From Parvularcula sp. (GTDB taxonomy: Bacteria > Pseudomonadota > Alphaproteobacteria > Caulobacterales > Parvularculaceae), in assembly GCA_002704915.1 (NCBI GenBank), contig PAIP01000078.1, positions 1-64,000 on the forward strand: a DNA stretch of 64,000 nt. Direction: 5' to 3'. A model generated the notes under the pieces. The model ran no database searches and was not told the origin of the DNA. It saw nothing but the letters and a program-made list of their open reading frames with translations. The translations under genes were made by a program, and so were the position numbers. This document shows, piece after piece, positions 9,247 to 22,126 of this stretch (position 1 is its first letter; each line of letters begins with the position of its first letter).

Positions 9247-10188
9247 TTATGCCGGCTCAAAATAGCGGTCATTGACGGCGATGGCGAGCCCCATGATCTC
9301 CTGCTGGACATGGTCGAGATAGCGGTGAAGGGTGCGGCCGGAAAGCCGGGCCGGCGGGGAGTCCAGCCGTTCCCGCAGGGCGCTCGCCGCACGCTTGACC
9401 TCCTGGCCCGGGGCGGCGTCGAAATCGTCCTCCAGCTGCTTGATCTGGTAGAGCGCCGTTTCCGCCGCATTGGTGACGGAGAGGGGCAGCCAGGGATCGC
9501 AGAGAAGGAAATTTGCTGCGTCGGCCGGGTCTGCGTTGAAGGAATACCGCCGCTGGAACGCGTGGTAGCCGGACGCGGAACGCAAGAGCGTGTTCCACCA
9601 GGCGACATCCGGCGGCGCCGCTTCATCGTCATCGTCGCGGTCGAAGCGGAAATATTTGATGTCGATGAGACGCGTCACCTGGTCGGCGCGCTCCAGGGCG
9701 GCGCCGAGCTGGTTGAAGCGCCAGACCTCGTCGCGGTAACAGGTCGCCTCCATGACGCCGCGAAAAGTGAAACAGCTTTCGCGGATGCTCATGCAGATCT
9801 CACTGAGTTTCGACAGGGCGAAACGGCGGCGTTGCAGCGTCGCGATACTGCTGTGAAAAACCGAGATTTGCCGCCAGCTTTCGGTGGAGATCAGATGGCG
9901 CAAGGAACGCGCGTTTTCTTTTCCCATCTGCGATGCGTAGAAAATGGAATTCGGATTGGCCGCGTCGGAAATATAAAAATTCGCCACATTGAGCGCCGTG
10001 AGCGCCTTGCCGCGCTCTTCGAATGAGGTGGTGTCGGCAAAAACATTAAGGATCGGCGCCCAGGCGTCGTCGGAATCCTGGTCCGCGGCGAAGCTTTCGG
10101 TCACCATCAGGAGACGCGACAGGCTTTCAATCCGCTCCATATAGCGGCCGAGCCAGAAGGCGCTTTCTGCGTAACGGGATAACAACAT
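9247..10188 (-). CDS. Alpha-E domain protein
   Basis: 313 residues, mostly helical. The N-terminus MLLSRYAESAFWLGRYMERIE is the signature of the alpha-E family, whose members nearly always occur beside circularly permuted ATP-grasp and transglutaminase-like genes. No catalytic residues are established for the family; a role as partner or scaffold of the ATP-grasp enzyme is the usual inference. Its ATG overlaps the stop of the ATP-grasp gene by one base (TGATG at 10186-10190), so the two should be translationally coupled and made in similar amounts. Confidence 0.93.
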   Translation of the reverse strand: MLLSRYAESAFWLGRYMERIESLSRLLMVTESFAADQDSDDAWAPILNVFADTTSFEERGKALTALNVANFYISDAANPNSIFYASQMGKENARSLRHLISTESWRQISVFHSSIATLQRRRFALSKLSEICMSIRESCFTFRGVMEATCYRDEVWRFNQLGAALERADQVTRLIDIKYFRFDRDDDDEAAPPDVAWWNTLLRSASGYHAFQRRYSFNADPADAANFLLCDPWLPLSVTNAAETALYQIKQLEDDFDAAPGQEVKRAASALRERLDSPPARLSGRTLHRYLDHVQQEIMGLAIAVNDRYFEPA

Positions 10189-11654
10189 CAGCGCAAAACC
10201 CAGGTGTCTTTGGAGCCGCCGCCTTGGGACGAATTGACGATGATCGATCCTTCCCGCATCGCAACGCGGGTAAGCCCGCCGGGCAGCACCCAGCTTTCCT
10301 TGCCTGTCAGCACGAAGGGACGAAGGTCTACATGGCGCGCCCGTAATCCGTTCTTGGTGAGCGTCGGCGATACGGAAAGCTGAATCATCGGCTGGGCGAT
10401 GTAGTTTTTCGGATTTTTCTTAATGGCGCGCCGGACGCCCGCAATCTCGGCCTTGCTCGCCATGGGTCCGACGACAATGCCATAGCCGCCGGATTCGCCG
10501 ACCGGCTTCACCACCAGGTCTTCCAGGTGCTCAAGCACATAATCGAGCGACTCTTTCTCGCGGCAGATATGAGTTTCCACATTGTCGAGGATGGGATCTT
10601 CGTCGAGGTAATATTTAATAATGCGCGGCATATAGGCGTAGACGGCCTTGTCGTCAGCGACGCCGGCGCCGACCGCATTGGCGATCGCCACCTTGCCCGC
10701 TTTCAGGGAGCGCATGAGGCCCGGCACGCCGAGCATGGAATCCTTGCGGAAGACTTCCGGATCGAGAAATTCATCGTCTATGCGCCGATAAATCATATGC
10801 ACGCGCTCAAGACCGCCAATAGTCTTCATGAAGACGCGGTCTTCTTCGTCAACGATGAGGTCGCGACCTTCCACCAGGGCGACGCCCATTTCGCGCGCCA
10901 GGAATACATGCTCGAAATAAGCCGAGTTGAAAACGCCGGGCGTGAGGAGAACGACGCGCGGGTTCTGGATACGCGGCGGCGCCGTTTCGCGCAGGGTCTC
11001 GCGCAATTTCTGGCCGTAATTGGACACCGGCTCGACCTTTACCCCCTCCATCAGGTCCGGAAAGGAACGCATCATCAGATGCCGGTTCTCGATGACGTAA
11101 GACACGCCTGAGGGCGACCGGCAATTGTCCTCCAGAACGAGGAAATTGCCCTTGTCGTCCCGGATCAGGTCAACACCGCTGATATGGGTGTAGGTGTTGT
11201 GTGGGAGCTTCACGCCCACCATTTCCTTGCGGAAATTCTTGTTCCCCGTGACGAGCGCGCGGGGAATGATTTTGTCCTTGAAGATCTGCTGCTTGCCGTA
11301 AATGTCGGCGAGAAAAGCGTTCAGGGCCGTCACCCGTTGACGACAGCCGCTGTCAATCTTCTTCCAGTCGGGCTGAGAAATGCGGCGCGGGATGGGATCG
11401 AAGGGCAATATGCGATCGATCGCGCCGGCGTCGGAATAGACCGTGAACGTAATGCCGAGATTGTGCAGCTCGCGCTCAGCCGCCTTGTTGCGCTGATTTA
11501 GCGTGCGGACGTTGTATTTCGACAACCGTTTCGCAAGCGGATTGGCGGCGCCCGATTGGGACTTGGCGTCGCCCTGTTTAGCGCCGGGCGGGCCGAAAAG
11601 TTCGCAGAAATTTTTGCCGGCGTCATAACCGGCGAAGGGATTTGCTTTCGCCAT
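10188..11654 (-). CDS. Circularly permuted (type 2) ATP-grasp protein
   Basis: 488 residues. Family marks: GVDLIRDDKGNFLVLEDNCR with the following SPSGVSYVIENR, the central KPVGESGGYGIVVGP nucleotide loop, HVDLRPFVL, and the C-terminal SQGGGSKDTWVL. ATP-grasp enzymes activate a carboxylate as acyl phosphate and join it to an amine. Comparative work on amidoligases links this permuted type with alpha-E and transglutaminase genes as a probable peptide-synthesis or protein-tagging system. First gene of the three-gene operon; the promoter must lie in 11655-11728, beyond the terminator of the porin gene. No signal peptide, so cytoplasmic. Confidence 0.94.
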   Translation of the reverse strand: MAKANPFAGYDAGKNFCELFGPPGAKQGDAKSQSGAANPLAKRLSKYNVRTLNQRNKAAERELHNLGITFTVYSDAGAIDRILPFDPIPRRISQPDWKKIDSGCRQRVTALNAFLADIYGKQQIFKDKIIPRALVTGNKNFRKEMVGVKLPHNTYTHISGVDLIRDDKGNFLVLEDNCRSPSGVSYVIENRHLMMRSFPDLMEGVKVEPVSNYGQKLRETLRETAPPRIQNPRVVLLTPGVFNSAYFEHVFLAREMGVALVEGRDLIVDEEDRVFMKTIGGLERVHMIYRRIDDEFLDPEVFRKDSMLGVPGLMRSLKAGKVAIANAVGAGVADDKAVYAYMPRIIKYYLDEDPILDNVETHICREKESLDYVLEHLEDLVVKPVGESGGYGIVVGPMASKAEIAGVRRAIKKNPKNYIAQPMIQLSVSPTLTKNGLRARHVDLRPFVLTGKESWVLPGGLTRVAMREGSIIVNSSQGGGSKDTWVLR

Positions 11655-11728
11655 AAGCCTTCTAGTTAATTGATTGAATTGGATAACGCAAATCGCGGCA
11701 AAAGGTTCGCCTTGACCCCTTCGTCACG

Positions 11729-11764
11729 AAAAAAGCCATGGCGGGGAGAGCGCCATGGCTTTTC
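11729..11764 (-). terminator. Bidirectional terminator after torF-like gene
   Basis: Perfect 10-bp stem AGCCATGGCG (11734-11743) / CGCCATGGCT (11751-11760), 7-base loop, with six A on the left (six T on the minus strand) and TTTT across the right edge. It should end the porin transcript coming from 11881 and shield the ATP-grasp operon. Confidence 0.85.
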
Positions 11765-11880
11765 ATTTAAGTCAGGGAGACAAACTGTCATGCCCTGCCG
11801 TCGTGTGTCTTTTTAATGCGGCGCCGAGCAAAACGCATGTCAGCACTCAGCTCAACATGTGCCGGTTCTCCGCACGAGAC

Positions 11881-12687
11881 CTAGAACGATGCGGAAATTG
11901 CGAAGACCGCTGTCGCGTCACCGATCCCGTAACGGTATCCGGAGTTGACGAGCGAATAGGCGGCGGCTTCGGATTCCGAAATGTCGGTGTCCACATAGGT
12001 CGCGGAAATCGCAATCGGGCCCCAGGGCAGGTCATAGGAAACGCCCAGCGCCCAGTCGAGATAGGTGCCTGTGGGCGAGGGGACCCAGCCATTCGGCCCC
12101 GTCGCCGGGTTGCCGTCTGTGTACCCGAGATGTGCGCTCAGCGAGACCGGCGAGTCGCCGATCGCCACGCCGGCGTCGCCATAGACATAAATGTTGTCTT
12201 GCTTGACGTTGTTCAGCGACAGCGCGTCCTGTTTGAAGGCGTAATTGGCGCCGACGGTCAGATCCAGCAGGCCAACGCTTTTGCCAACTGAGCCGTAGAT
12301 CTCGCCATAGCTGGTGCGGTCGAGGCCGCCTGGGAACATGTACCACACGAAACCGACATCGACACCGAAGTCGCTGATATCCGTTGCATAGCCGCCGTAA
12401 ATATCGAGCTCCAGATTTGACCCTCCGAAGGTTCCCCAGCCGGCAAGGTTGGACGCCCAGGTGCCCACATAAAAACCGCTTTCATGCGCTACATCGAAGC
12501 CGCCCTGAAGGGCGAGATCTTCTTCTGTCTGAGAAACGCCCCTGAAACGGTAGTCCGTGGTTAATGTCACATTCGCCGAGAATGAAATCGGGCCTTCGGC
12601 TTCTTCCTGGGCGAGCGCGGCGCTTGAGATGCTGCTTGCTGTGATCAGCGCGGCGGCTGCACTCGAAAATTTCAGAATTGACCTCAT
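11881..12687 (-). CDS. TorF-family putative outer-membrane porin
   Basis: 268 residues with a cleavable signal peptide (about residues 1-26, ending SSAALAQ) and a beta-barrel pattern starting SFSANVTLTTDYRFRGVSQTEED, the hallmark of the TorF/TIGR02001 family; it ends in the outer-membrane C-terminal Phe (ISASF). AGGAG lies 6 bases before the ATG. Genes of this family often stand beside glnK-amtB in alpha- and gammaproteobacteria; here it is divergent from them, which suggests a channel used under nitrogen limitation. The transported solute is unknown. Confidence 0.88.
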   Translation of the reverse strand: MRSILKFSSAAAALITASSISSAALAQEEAEGPISFSANVTLTTDYRFRGVSQTEEDLALQGGFDVAHESGFYVGTWASNLAGWGTFGGSNLELDIYGGYATDISDFGVDVGFVWYMFPGGLDRTSYGEIYGSVGKSVGLLDLTVGANYAFKQDALSLNNVKQDNIYVYGDAGVAIGDSPVSLSAHLGYTDGNPATGPNGWVPSPTGTYLDWALGVSYDLPWGPIAISATYVDTDISESEAAAYSLVNSGYRYGIGDATAVFAISASF

Positions 12688-13127
12688 TGTTATCTCCTCT
12701 TTACGCGATTACGGCGCGGCTTGCTCCGGGCCACGACCCCCCGCCTGTTCTTGCTGTTTTCTGGCGCAAAGACCTTTCCCGCGCCGGACGGCGGAGCGGT
12801 TCCCTGCAATTTCACTTATGACGTACACAGAGGAGTGAACGTCATTCGCATACAGAGCTTGTCCGTATCTGTTGCGACGCACAATAATAAAATTGTCAAA
12901 ATGGGCATCTCCGGCGAAAAAAGCAGGAAAAAGACCGTCAGAAAGATAGAAACGTCATTAAATTGGCAGAAAATGCTAAGAATTGTCAAAAAATTTCGCT
13001 GGTGCAGCAGATTTGCGTTGCGGAGCGGGAGCCTGATTGTTAGCGTTGCAGCGGAATCGGCGCCGTTGCGATTCGCTGGTTGCGGGCGAGGCGGGAGCGT
13101 CGGGCAAAAACAAAAAGGGGCTTACAG
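12688..13127. other. Divergent control region, torF-like / glnK
   Basis: 440 bases between divergent genes. The middle (12880-13010) is AT-rich, as expected for promoters in both directions. I looked for a sigma-54 site (GG-N10-GC) and found none with correct spacing; TGGCAG...TGCT near 12964 is two bases too short. No convincing protein gene. Confidence 0.5.
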
Positions 13128-13466
13128 ATGAAGTACATAATCGCTGTAGTGAAGCCGCACCGACTTGAGGAAATCAGGACCGCCCTGACCTCAATAGGGG
13201 TCGACGGCATGACTGTTTCCGAGGTGAAAGGGTTTGGCCGCCAAAAAGGTCACAGCGAAGTCTATCGGGGTGCGGAATATCGCGTGGACTTCGTGCCAAA
13301 GGTGAAGCTTGAAATAGCGGTTGAAGCGAGTCAGGCGCCAAAGGTCATTGAAACCATCCGCGATGCCGCGAAAACCGACCGTATCGGCGACGGCAAGATC
13401 TTTGTCCTCAATCTGGAAGAGGCCGTGCGCGTGCGCACGGGAGAAAGCGGCGCGGCGGCGCTTTAA
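13128..13466 (+). CDS. glnK: PII nitrogen regulatory protein
   Basis: Exactly 112 residues, the standard PII length, when started at ATG 13128 (an upstream in-frame ATG at 13080 adds a non-family basic tail and is rejected; AAGGGG precedes 13128). The T-loop YRGAEYRVDF carries Tyr51, the uridylylation site, and the protein begins MKYIIAVVKPHRLEEIR. PII binds ATP and 2-oxoglutarate and reports nitrogen status. Only 18 bases before amtB, so this copy is GlnK, the regulator that plugs the AmtB channel when ammonium is plentiful. Confidence 0.97.
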   Translation: MKYIIAVVKPHRLEEIRTALTSIGVDGMTVSEVKGFGRQKGHSEVYRGAEYRVDFVPKVKLEIAVEASQAPKVIETIRDAAKTDRIGDGKIFVLNLEEAVRVRTGESGAAAL

Positions 13467-13484
13467 TTCGAGCGGGAAAATATC

Positions 13485-14801
13485 ATGAAAAAGAAAAACA
13501 TCATTGCCGTCGCGACGGCGGCGCTCATTGCGTTCAGCGCATCTCAAGGATTTGCGCAGGAAGCCGCCGAGGCGGCTGCGCCTGCGCCGGCGTCCGATAC
13601 GTCGGTCTTCGTTTTCAACACGCTTTTGTTCCTCGTTTCCGGCATGGTCGTCATGTTCATGGCGGCCGGGTTTTGCATGCTGGAGGCGGGGCTTGTCCGG
13701 TCGAAAAACGCGGCGACGATCTGCCTGAAAAACATAGCGCTTTATTCTGTGGCCGGCCTGATGGTTTATCTTATTGGCTATCAGCTTATTTACGGCGTCA
13801 CAGAAGGGGGCGTTATTGCGCCATTTCAATTGATCTGGCGCGGCGATGAAAGTGAATCCATTGGTAATGGGTATTCGGCGCACTCCGACTGGTATTTCCA
13901 GATGGTTTTTGTGGCGACCGCGGCGTCGATCGTTTCCGGAACCCTCGCAGAGCGCATCAAGCTGTTTCCCTTTCTGATCTTCGTGGCGTTGCTGACGGGC
14001 TTCATCTATCCGATTCAGGCCGGCTGGGTCTGGGGCGGCGGCTGGCTCGACGCCCGCTTTGATGATTTCGCCGGGTCGACGCTGGTGCATTCCACCGGCG
14101 GCTGGGCGGCGCTGGCGGGCGCGCTCGTTCTGGGCCCGCGCACCGGCAAATATGTCGGGGCGAAGGTGACGCCGATTCCGGGTTCCAACCTGCCGCTTGC
14201 AACGCTCGGGACGTTTATTCTCTGGCTCGGCTGGTTTGGCTTTAATGGCGGCTCGCAACTCGCTCTAGGCACTATTTCTGACGCTACCGATGTGTCGAAG
14301 ATTTTCGTCAACACCAATATGGCGGCCTGCGGCGGCGTGGTGACTGCGCTGATCCTCACGCAGATTCTCTATAAGAAAGTGGACCTTACGATCGTTCTCA
14401 ACGGCGCCATCGGCGGGCTTGTGGCGATTACGGCCGAGCCGCTGCAACCGGCGATCTGGCAGGCGATTCTCATTGGCGCCGTTGGCGGCGTCATTGTCTC
14501 GGTCGCCGTGCCGGTGCTCGACAAGTTCAAGATCGACGATGTGGTGGGCGCCATCCCGGCGCACCTTTTCTGCGGCATCTGGGGCACGCTCATCGTGCCG
14601 CTCAGCAATGACGGCGTGAATTTCTTCGGTCAGTTAACGGGCGTGATCGCGATTGGTGTTTTCGTGTTCGTGATTAGCTTAATCTGCTGGCTTTCTCTGA
14701 AATTCACCTTGGGCATCCGCGCCAGCGATGAAGATGAGCGATTGGGGCTGGACAAAGCCGAGCTTGGGCTTGAAGCTTATCCAGAATTCTCTAAAGGCTG
14801 A
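13485..14801 (+). CDS. amtB: Ammonium transporter AmtB
   Basis: 438 residues with signal peptide (ending SQGFAQ) and eleven expected membrane helices. Family marks: FCMLEAGLVRSKNAA, AERIKLFPF, and the channel-lining histidine pair in VHSTGGWAAL and IPAHLFCGIWG. Conducts ammonium as NH3/NH4+ and is gated from the inside by GlnK, encoded directly upstream. Nitrogen assimilation continues downstream with gltD-gltB, which begins 31 bases after this stop and may be co-transcribed. Confidence 0.97.
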   Translation: MKKKNIIAVATAALIAFSASQGFAQEAAEAAAPAPASDTSVFVFNTLLFLVSGMVVMFMAAGFCMLEAGLVRSKNAATICLKNIALYSVAGLMVYLIGYQLIYGVTEGGVIAPFQLIWRGDESESIGNGYSAHSDWYFQMVFVATAASIVSGTLAERIKLFPFLIFVALLTGFIYPIQAGWVWGGGWLDARFDDFAGSTLVHSTGGWAALAGALVLGPRTGKYVGAKVTPIPGSNLPLATLGTFILWLGWFGFNGGSQLALGTISDATDVSKIFVNTNMAACGGVVTALILTQILYKKVDLTIVLNGAIGGLVAITAEPLQPAIWQAILIGAVGGVIVSVAVPVLDKFKIDDVVGAIPAHLFCGIWGTLIVPLSNDGVNFFGQLTGVIAIGVFVFVISLICWLSLKFTLGIRASDEDERLGLDKAELGLEAYPEFSKG

Positions 14802-14832
14802 TTTCGACAGGGAGGCTCTCATTTCTGAGCGC

Positions 14833-16263
14833 ATGTTGAAATTCGTCTCGCGCGATCGCGAGACCCCACAAAAAAGAAATCCCGGCGAGCGTCGCCGGGA
14901 TTTTGGCGAGATATACGCCAAATTCGCCGATGAAAAAGCGAAAGCGCAAGCTGCGCGCTGTTCGCAATGCGGCGTGCCCTTCTGTCAGGACCATTGCCCT
15001 CTCGGCAATAACATTCCCGACTGGCTGAAGCTGGTGGCGGAGGGCCGTCTCGAAGAGGCCTATGCGGTCTCGTCGGCCACCAACAACATGCCGGAAGTTT
15101 GCGGGCGCATCTGTCCGCAGGACCGGCTTTGCGAGGGCTCCTGCGTCATCGAGCAGTCCGGACACGGAACGGTGACGATCGGCGCAGTGGAGCAGTATAT
15201 TACCGAAACCGCCTGGGAGAAGGGATGGGTGAAGCCCGTGCGTCCGCCGCGCGAGCGCGCCCAGTCTGTCGGGATCATCGGCGCTGGCCCGGCTGGCCTC
15301 GCCGCCGCGGAAGAGCTGCGCCGCGACGGTTTTCAGGTAAAAGTCTACGACCGTTATGACCGCACCGGCGGGCTTCTGGTCTATGGCATTCCAAATTTCA
15401 AACTTGAAAAGTCCGTGGTGTCGCGGCGCGAGAAGCATCTCGAAAAAAGCGGCGTTCAGTTCGTGCGCAATTTCGATGTGGGTCGCGATGCGACGCTCGG
15501 CGAGTTGCGCGCCGAACATGATGCGGTGCTGATCGCCACCGGTGTTTACAAGGCGCGCGATCTTGCCTGCCCGGGAGCCGGCAGCGCAGGCGTCATCGCC
15601 GCGCTTGAATATCTGACCGCGTCCAACCGCACCGGTCTCGGCGACAAGGTCGACGCTTTTGACAGCGGCGAGTTCAACGCGGAGGGCAAGAAAGTCGTCG
15701 TGATCGGCGGCGGCGATACGGCCATGGATTGCGTGCGCACCGCCGTGCGACAGGGCGCGTCTTCGGTCACCTGTCTTTACCGCCGCGACCGCAAGAACAT
15801 GCCGGGTTCTGCGCGCGAAACCGCGAATGCCGAGGAAGAGGGCGTCATTTTCGAATGGCTTGCCGCCCCGAAAGCGGTGAAAGGCGATGCAGCCAAAGCC
15901 GCAGGCATTCGCGTGGCGCGCATGGAGCTTGGCGCCCCGGATGCGAGCGGGCGCCGGGCCCCGGTGGAAATCGACGGCGGCGAATTCGATCTCGAGGCCG
16001 ATCTCGTCATCAAGGCGCTCGGCTTCGAGCCGGAAGATCTGCCCGAGATGTTCGGAGAGCCGGACTTGAAGGTCACGGCGCGCGGCACATTGCGCGCCGA
16101 TCCGGATACGCTGGAAACCAGCATTCCGGGCGTTTACGCTGCGGGCGATATTGTGCGCGGCGCGTCGCTCGTCGTATGGGCGATTGTGGACGGGCGGAAA
16201 GCCGCGGCGGCGATTGCGGCGCGGCTCAAGGCGACGGCGGAAACGCCAATCGCTGCTGAATAA
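14833..16263 (+). CDS. gltD: Glutamate synthase, small (beta) subunit
   Basis: 476 residues from ATG 14833 (MLKFVSRDRE...), close to E. coli GltD (472). An earlier in-frame ATG at 14728 lies inside amtB and is rejected. GGGAGG stands 18 bases upstream, longer than ideal. Two cysteine groups (CSQCGVPFCQDHCP and CGRICPQDRLCEGSC) carry Fe-S centres; GIIGAGPAGLAAAE is the FAD site and VVVIGGGDTAMDC the NADPH site. It passes electrons from NADPH to GltB for glutamine + 2-oxoglutarate to 2 glutamate. gltB follows after 50 bases; the D-before-B order is less common than gltBD. Confidence 0.97.
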   Translation: MLKFVSRDRETPQKRNPGERRRDFGEIYAKFADEKAKAQAARCSQCGVPFCQDHCPLGNNIPDWLKLVAEGRLEEAYAVSSATNNMPEVCGRICPQDRLCEGSCVIEQSGHGTVTIGAVEQYITETAWEKGWVKPVRPPRERAQSVGIIGAGPAGLAAAEELRRDGFQVKVYDRYDRTGGLLVYGIPNFKLEKSVVSRREKHLEKSGVQFVRNFDVGRDATLGELRAEHDAVLIATGVYKARDLACPGAGSAGVIAALEYLTASNRTGLGDKVDAFDSGEFNAEGKKVVVIGGGDTAMDCVRTAVRQGASSVTCLYRRDRKNMPGSARETANAEEEGVIFEWLAAPKAVKGDAAKAAGIRVARMELGAPDASGRRAPVEIDGGEFDLEADLVIKALGFEPEDLPEMFGEPDLKVTARGTLRADPDTLETSIPGVYAAGDIVRGASLVVWAIVDGRKAAAAIAARLKATAETPIAAE

Positions 16264-16313
16264 ACCGCCCGCCGCTCAAGACCAACAAAACCAAAAACAA
16301 GAAGACCAGACCG

Positions 16314-20828
<4,515 letters not shown>

Positions 20829-20912
20829 TCTTTAACTAGAATTGCGGCTTGTCGGCGCCGGGCGAGCCGGCGGCCATAAAAGCAACACCAATCATCGATA
20901 CAAGCATCGCAA

Positions 20913-22097
20913 ATGAGCAGTCAGGAAGAGTTTCACCGCATCAAGCAGCTCCCTCCTTATGTTTTCGAGGAGGTGAACAAGCTGAAGGCGAAACTGCGCG
21001 CGGAAAAGCGCGACATCATCGATCTCGGCATGGGTAATCCCGACATGCCGACGCCGCAGCATATCGTCGACAAGCTGTGCGAGACGGCTCGCAACCCGAA
21101 AGCCCATCGCTACTCCGCCTCGCGCGGGATCATCGGCCTCAGGCGCGCCATGGCCCGCTATTACGAGCGGCGTTTTCATGTGAAGCTGAAACCCGAGACG
21201 GAAATCGTCGCGACCATCGGCTCCAAGGAAGGTTTCGCCAACCTCGCCCAGGCGATCACGGGGCCGGGCGATGTCATTCTCGCGCCGAACCCTGCCTATC
21301 CCATTCACGCCTTCGGTTTCATCATCGCCGGCGGCGTCATCATGCCCGTGCCGGCGCCGTCGCCGGAGGCGTATCTGTCTGGATTGTCCGAGGCTATCGG
21401 CAAGGCGCATATGAAGCCGCGCGCCATGGTGTTCAACTATCCTTCGAACCCCACGGCGCAGACGGTCAGTCTCGATTTCTACAAAGACGCCGTGGCGCTG
21501 GCGAAAAAGCACGACATCTACATTCTCTCCGATCTCGCTTACGGCGAAATCTATTTCGGCGATGACGCTCCGCCTTCGATCCTCGAAGTCGAGGGCGCGA
21601 AGGATATCGCCGTCGAGATCAACTCCCTGTCAAAGACCTTCGCCATGGCTGGCTGGCGCGTGGGCATGGCGGTCGGCAATGAGCGCCTTATCAACGCGCT
21701 GGCGCGGGTCAAATCCTATCTCGATTACGGCGCCTTCACGCCGATCCAGGTGGCGGCGGTGGCGGCTCTCGACGGCCCGTGGGACTGCGTCGAGGAAATT
21801 CGATCGATCTACAAGCGCCGCCGCGACGTTCTTGTAGACTCGTTCACGGCAGCGGGCTGGACTATACCGTCCCCTGACGCCTCCATGTTCGCCTGGGCTG
21901 AAATCCCCGAGAAATACAAATCCATGGGATCGGTCGAATTCGCAAAGATGCTGATGGAGAGGGCCGATGTCGCCGTCGCTCCGGGGCTCGGCTTCGGCGA
22001 ATATGGCGAAGGGTTCGTGCGCATCGGACTCGTGGAGAACCAGCAGCGCATCCGGCAGGCGGCGCGCAATCTGAAAAAGGTCTTTCAGGGGAATTAG
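20913..22097 (+). CDS. alaC: Alanine aminotransferase AlaC
   Basis: 394-residue class I/II PLP aminotransferase. Near line-by-line agreement with E. coli AlaC: FHRIKQLPPYVFEEVNKLK, DIIDLGMGNPDMPTP, YSASRGIIGLRRA, FNYPSNPTAQ, and the PLP lysine in NSLSKTFAMAGWRVG. It makes alanine from pyruvate with glutamate as donor. Annotation pipelines often name such proteins LL-diaminopimelate aminotransferase; the AlaC match is better. It sits 84 bases behind gltB, the glutamate source. Confidence 0.92.
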   Translation: MSSQEEFHRIKQLPPYVFEEVNKLKAKLRAEKRDIIDLGMGNPDMPTPQHIVDKLCETARNPKAHRYSASRGIIGLRRAMARYYERRFHVKLKPETEIVATIGSKEGFANLAQAITGPGDVILAPNPAYPIHAFGFIIAGGVIMPVPAPSPEAYLSGLSEAIGKAHMKPRAMVFNYPSNPTAQTVSLDFYKDAVALAKKHDIYILSDLAYGEIYFGDDAPPSILEVEGAKDIAVEINSLSKTFAMAGWRVGMAVGNERLINALARVKSYLDYGAFTPIQVAAVAALDGPWDCVEEIRSIYKRRRDVLVDSFTAAGWTIPSPDASMFAWAEIPEKYKSMGSVEFAKMLMERADVAVAPGLGFGEYGEGFVRIGLVENQQRIRQAARNLKKVFQGN

Positions 22098-22126
22098 AGG
22101 CCAGGCCGCAAGAGGCGGCGAATTTT

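Noticed and set aside
12960-12975. Possible sigma-54 promoter before glnK (TGGCAG...TGCT)
   Set aside because: Spacing between GG and GC is 8 bases instead of 10.
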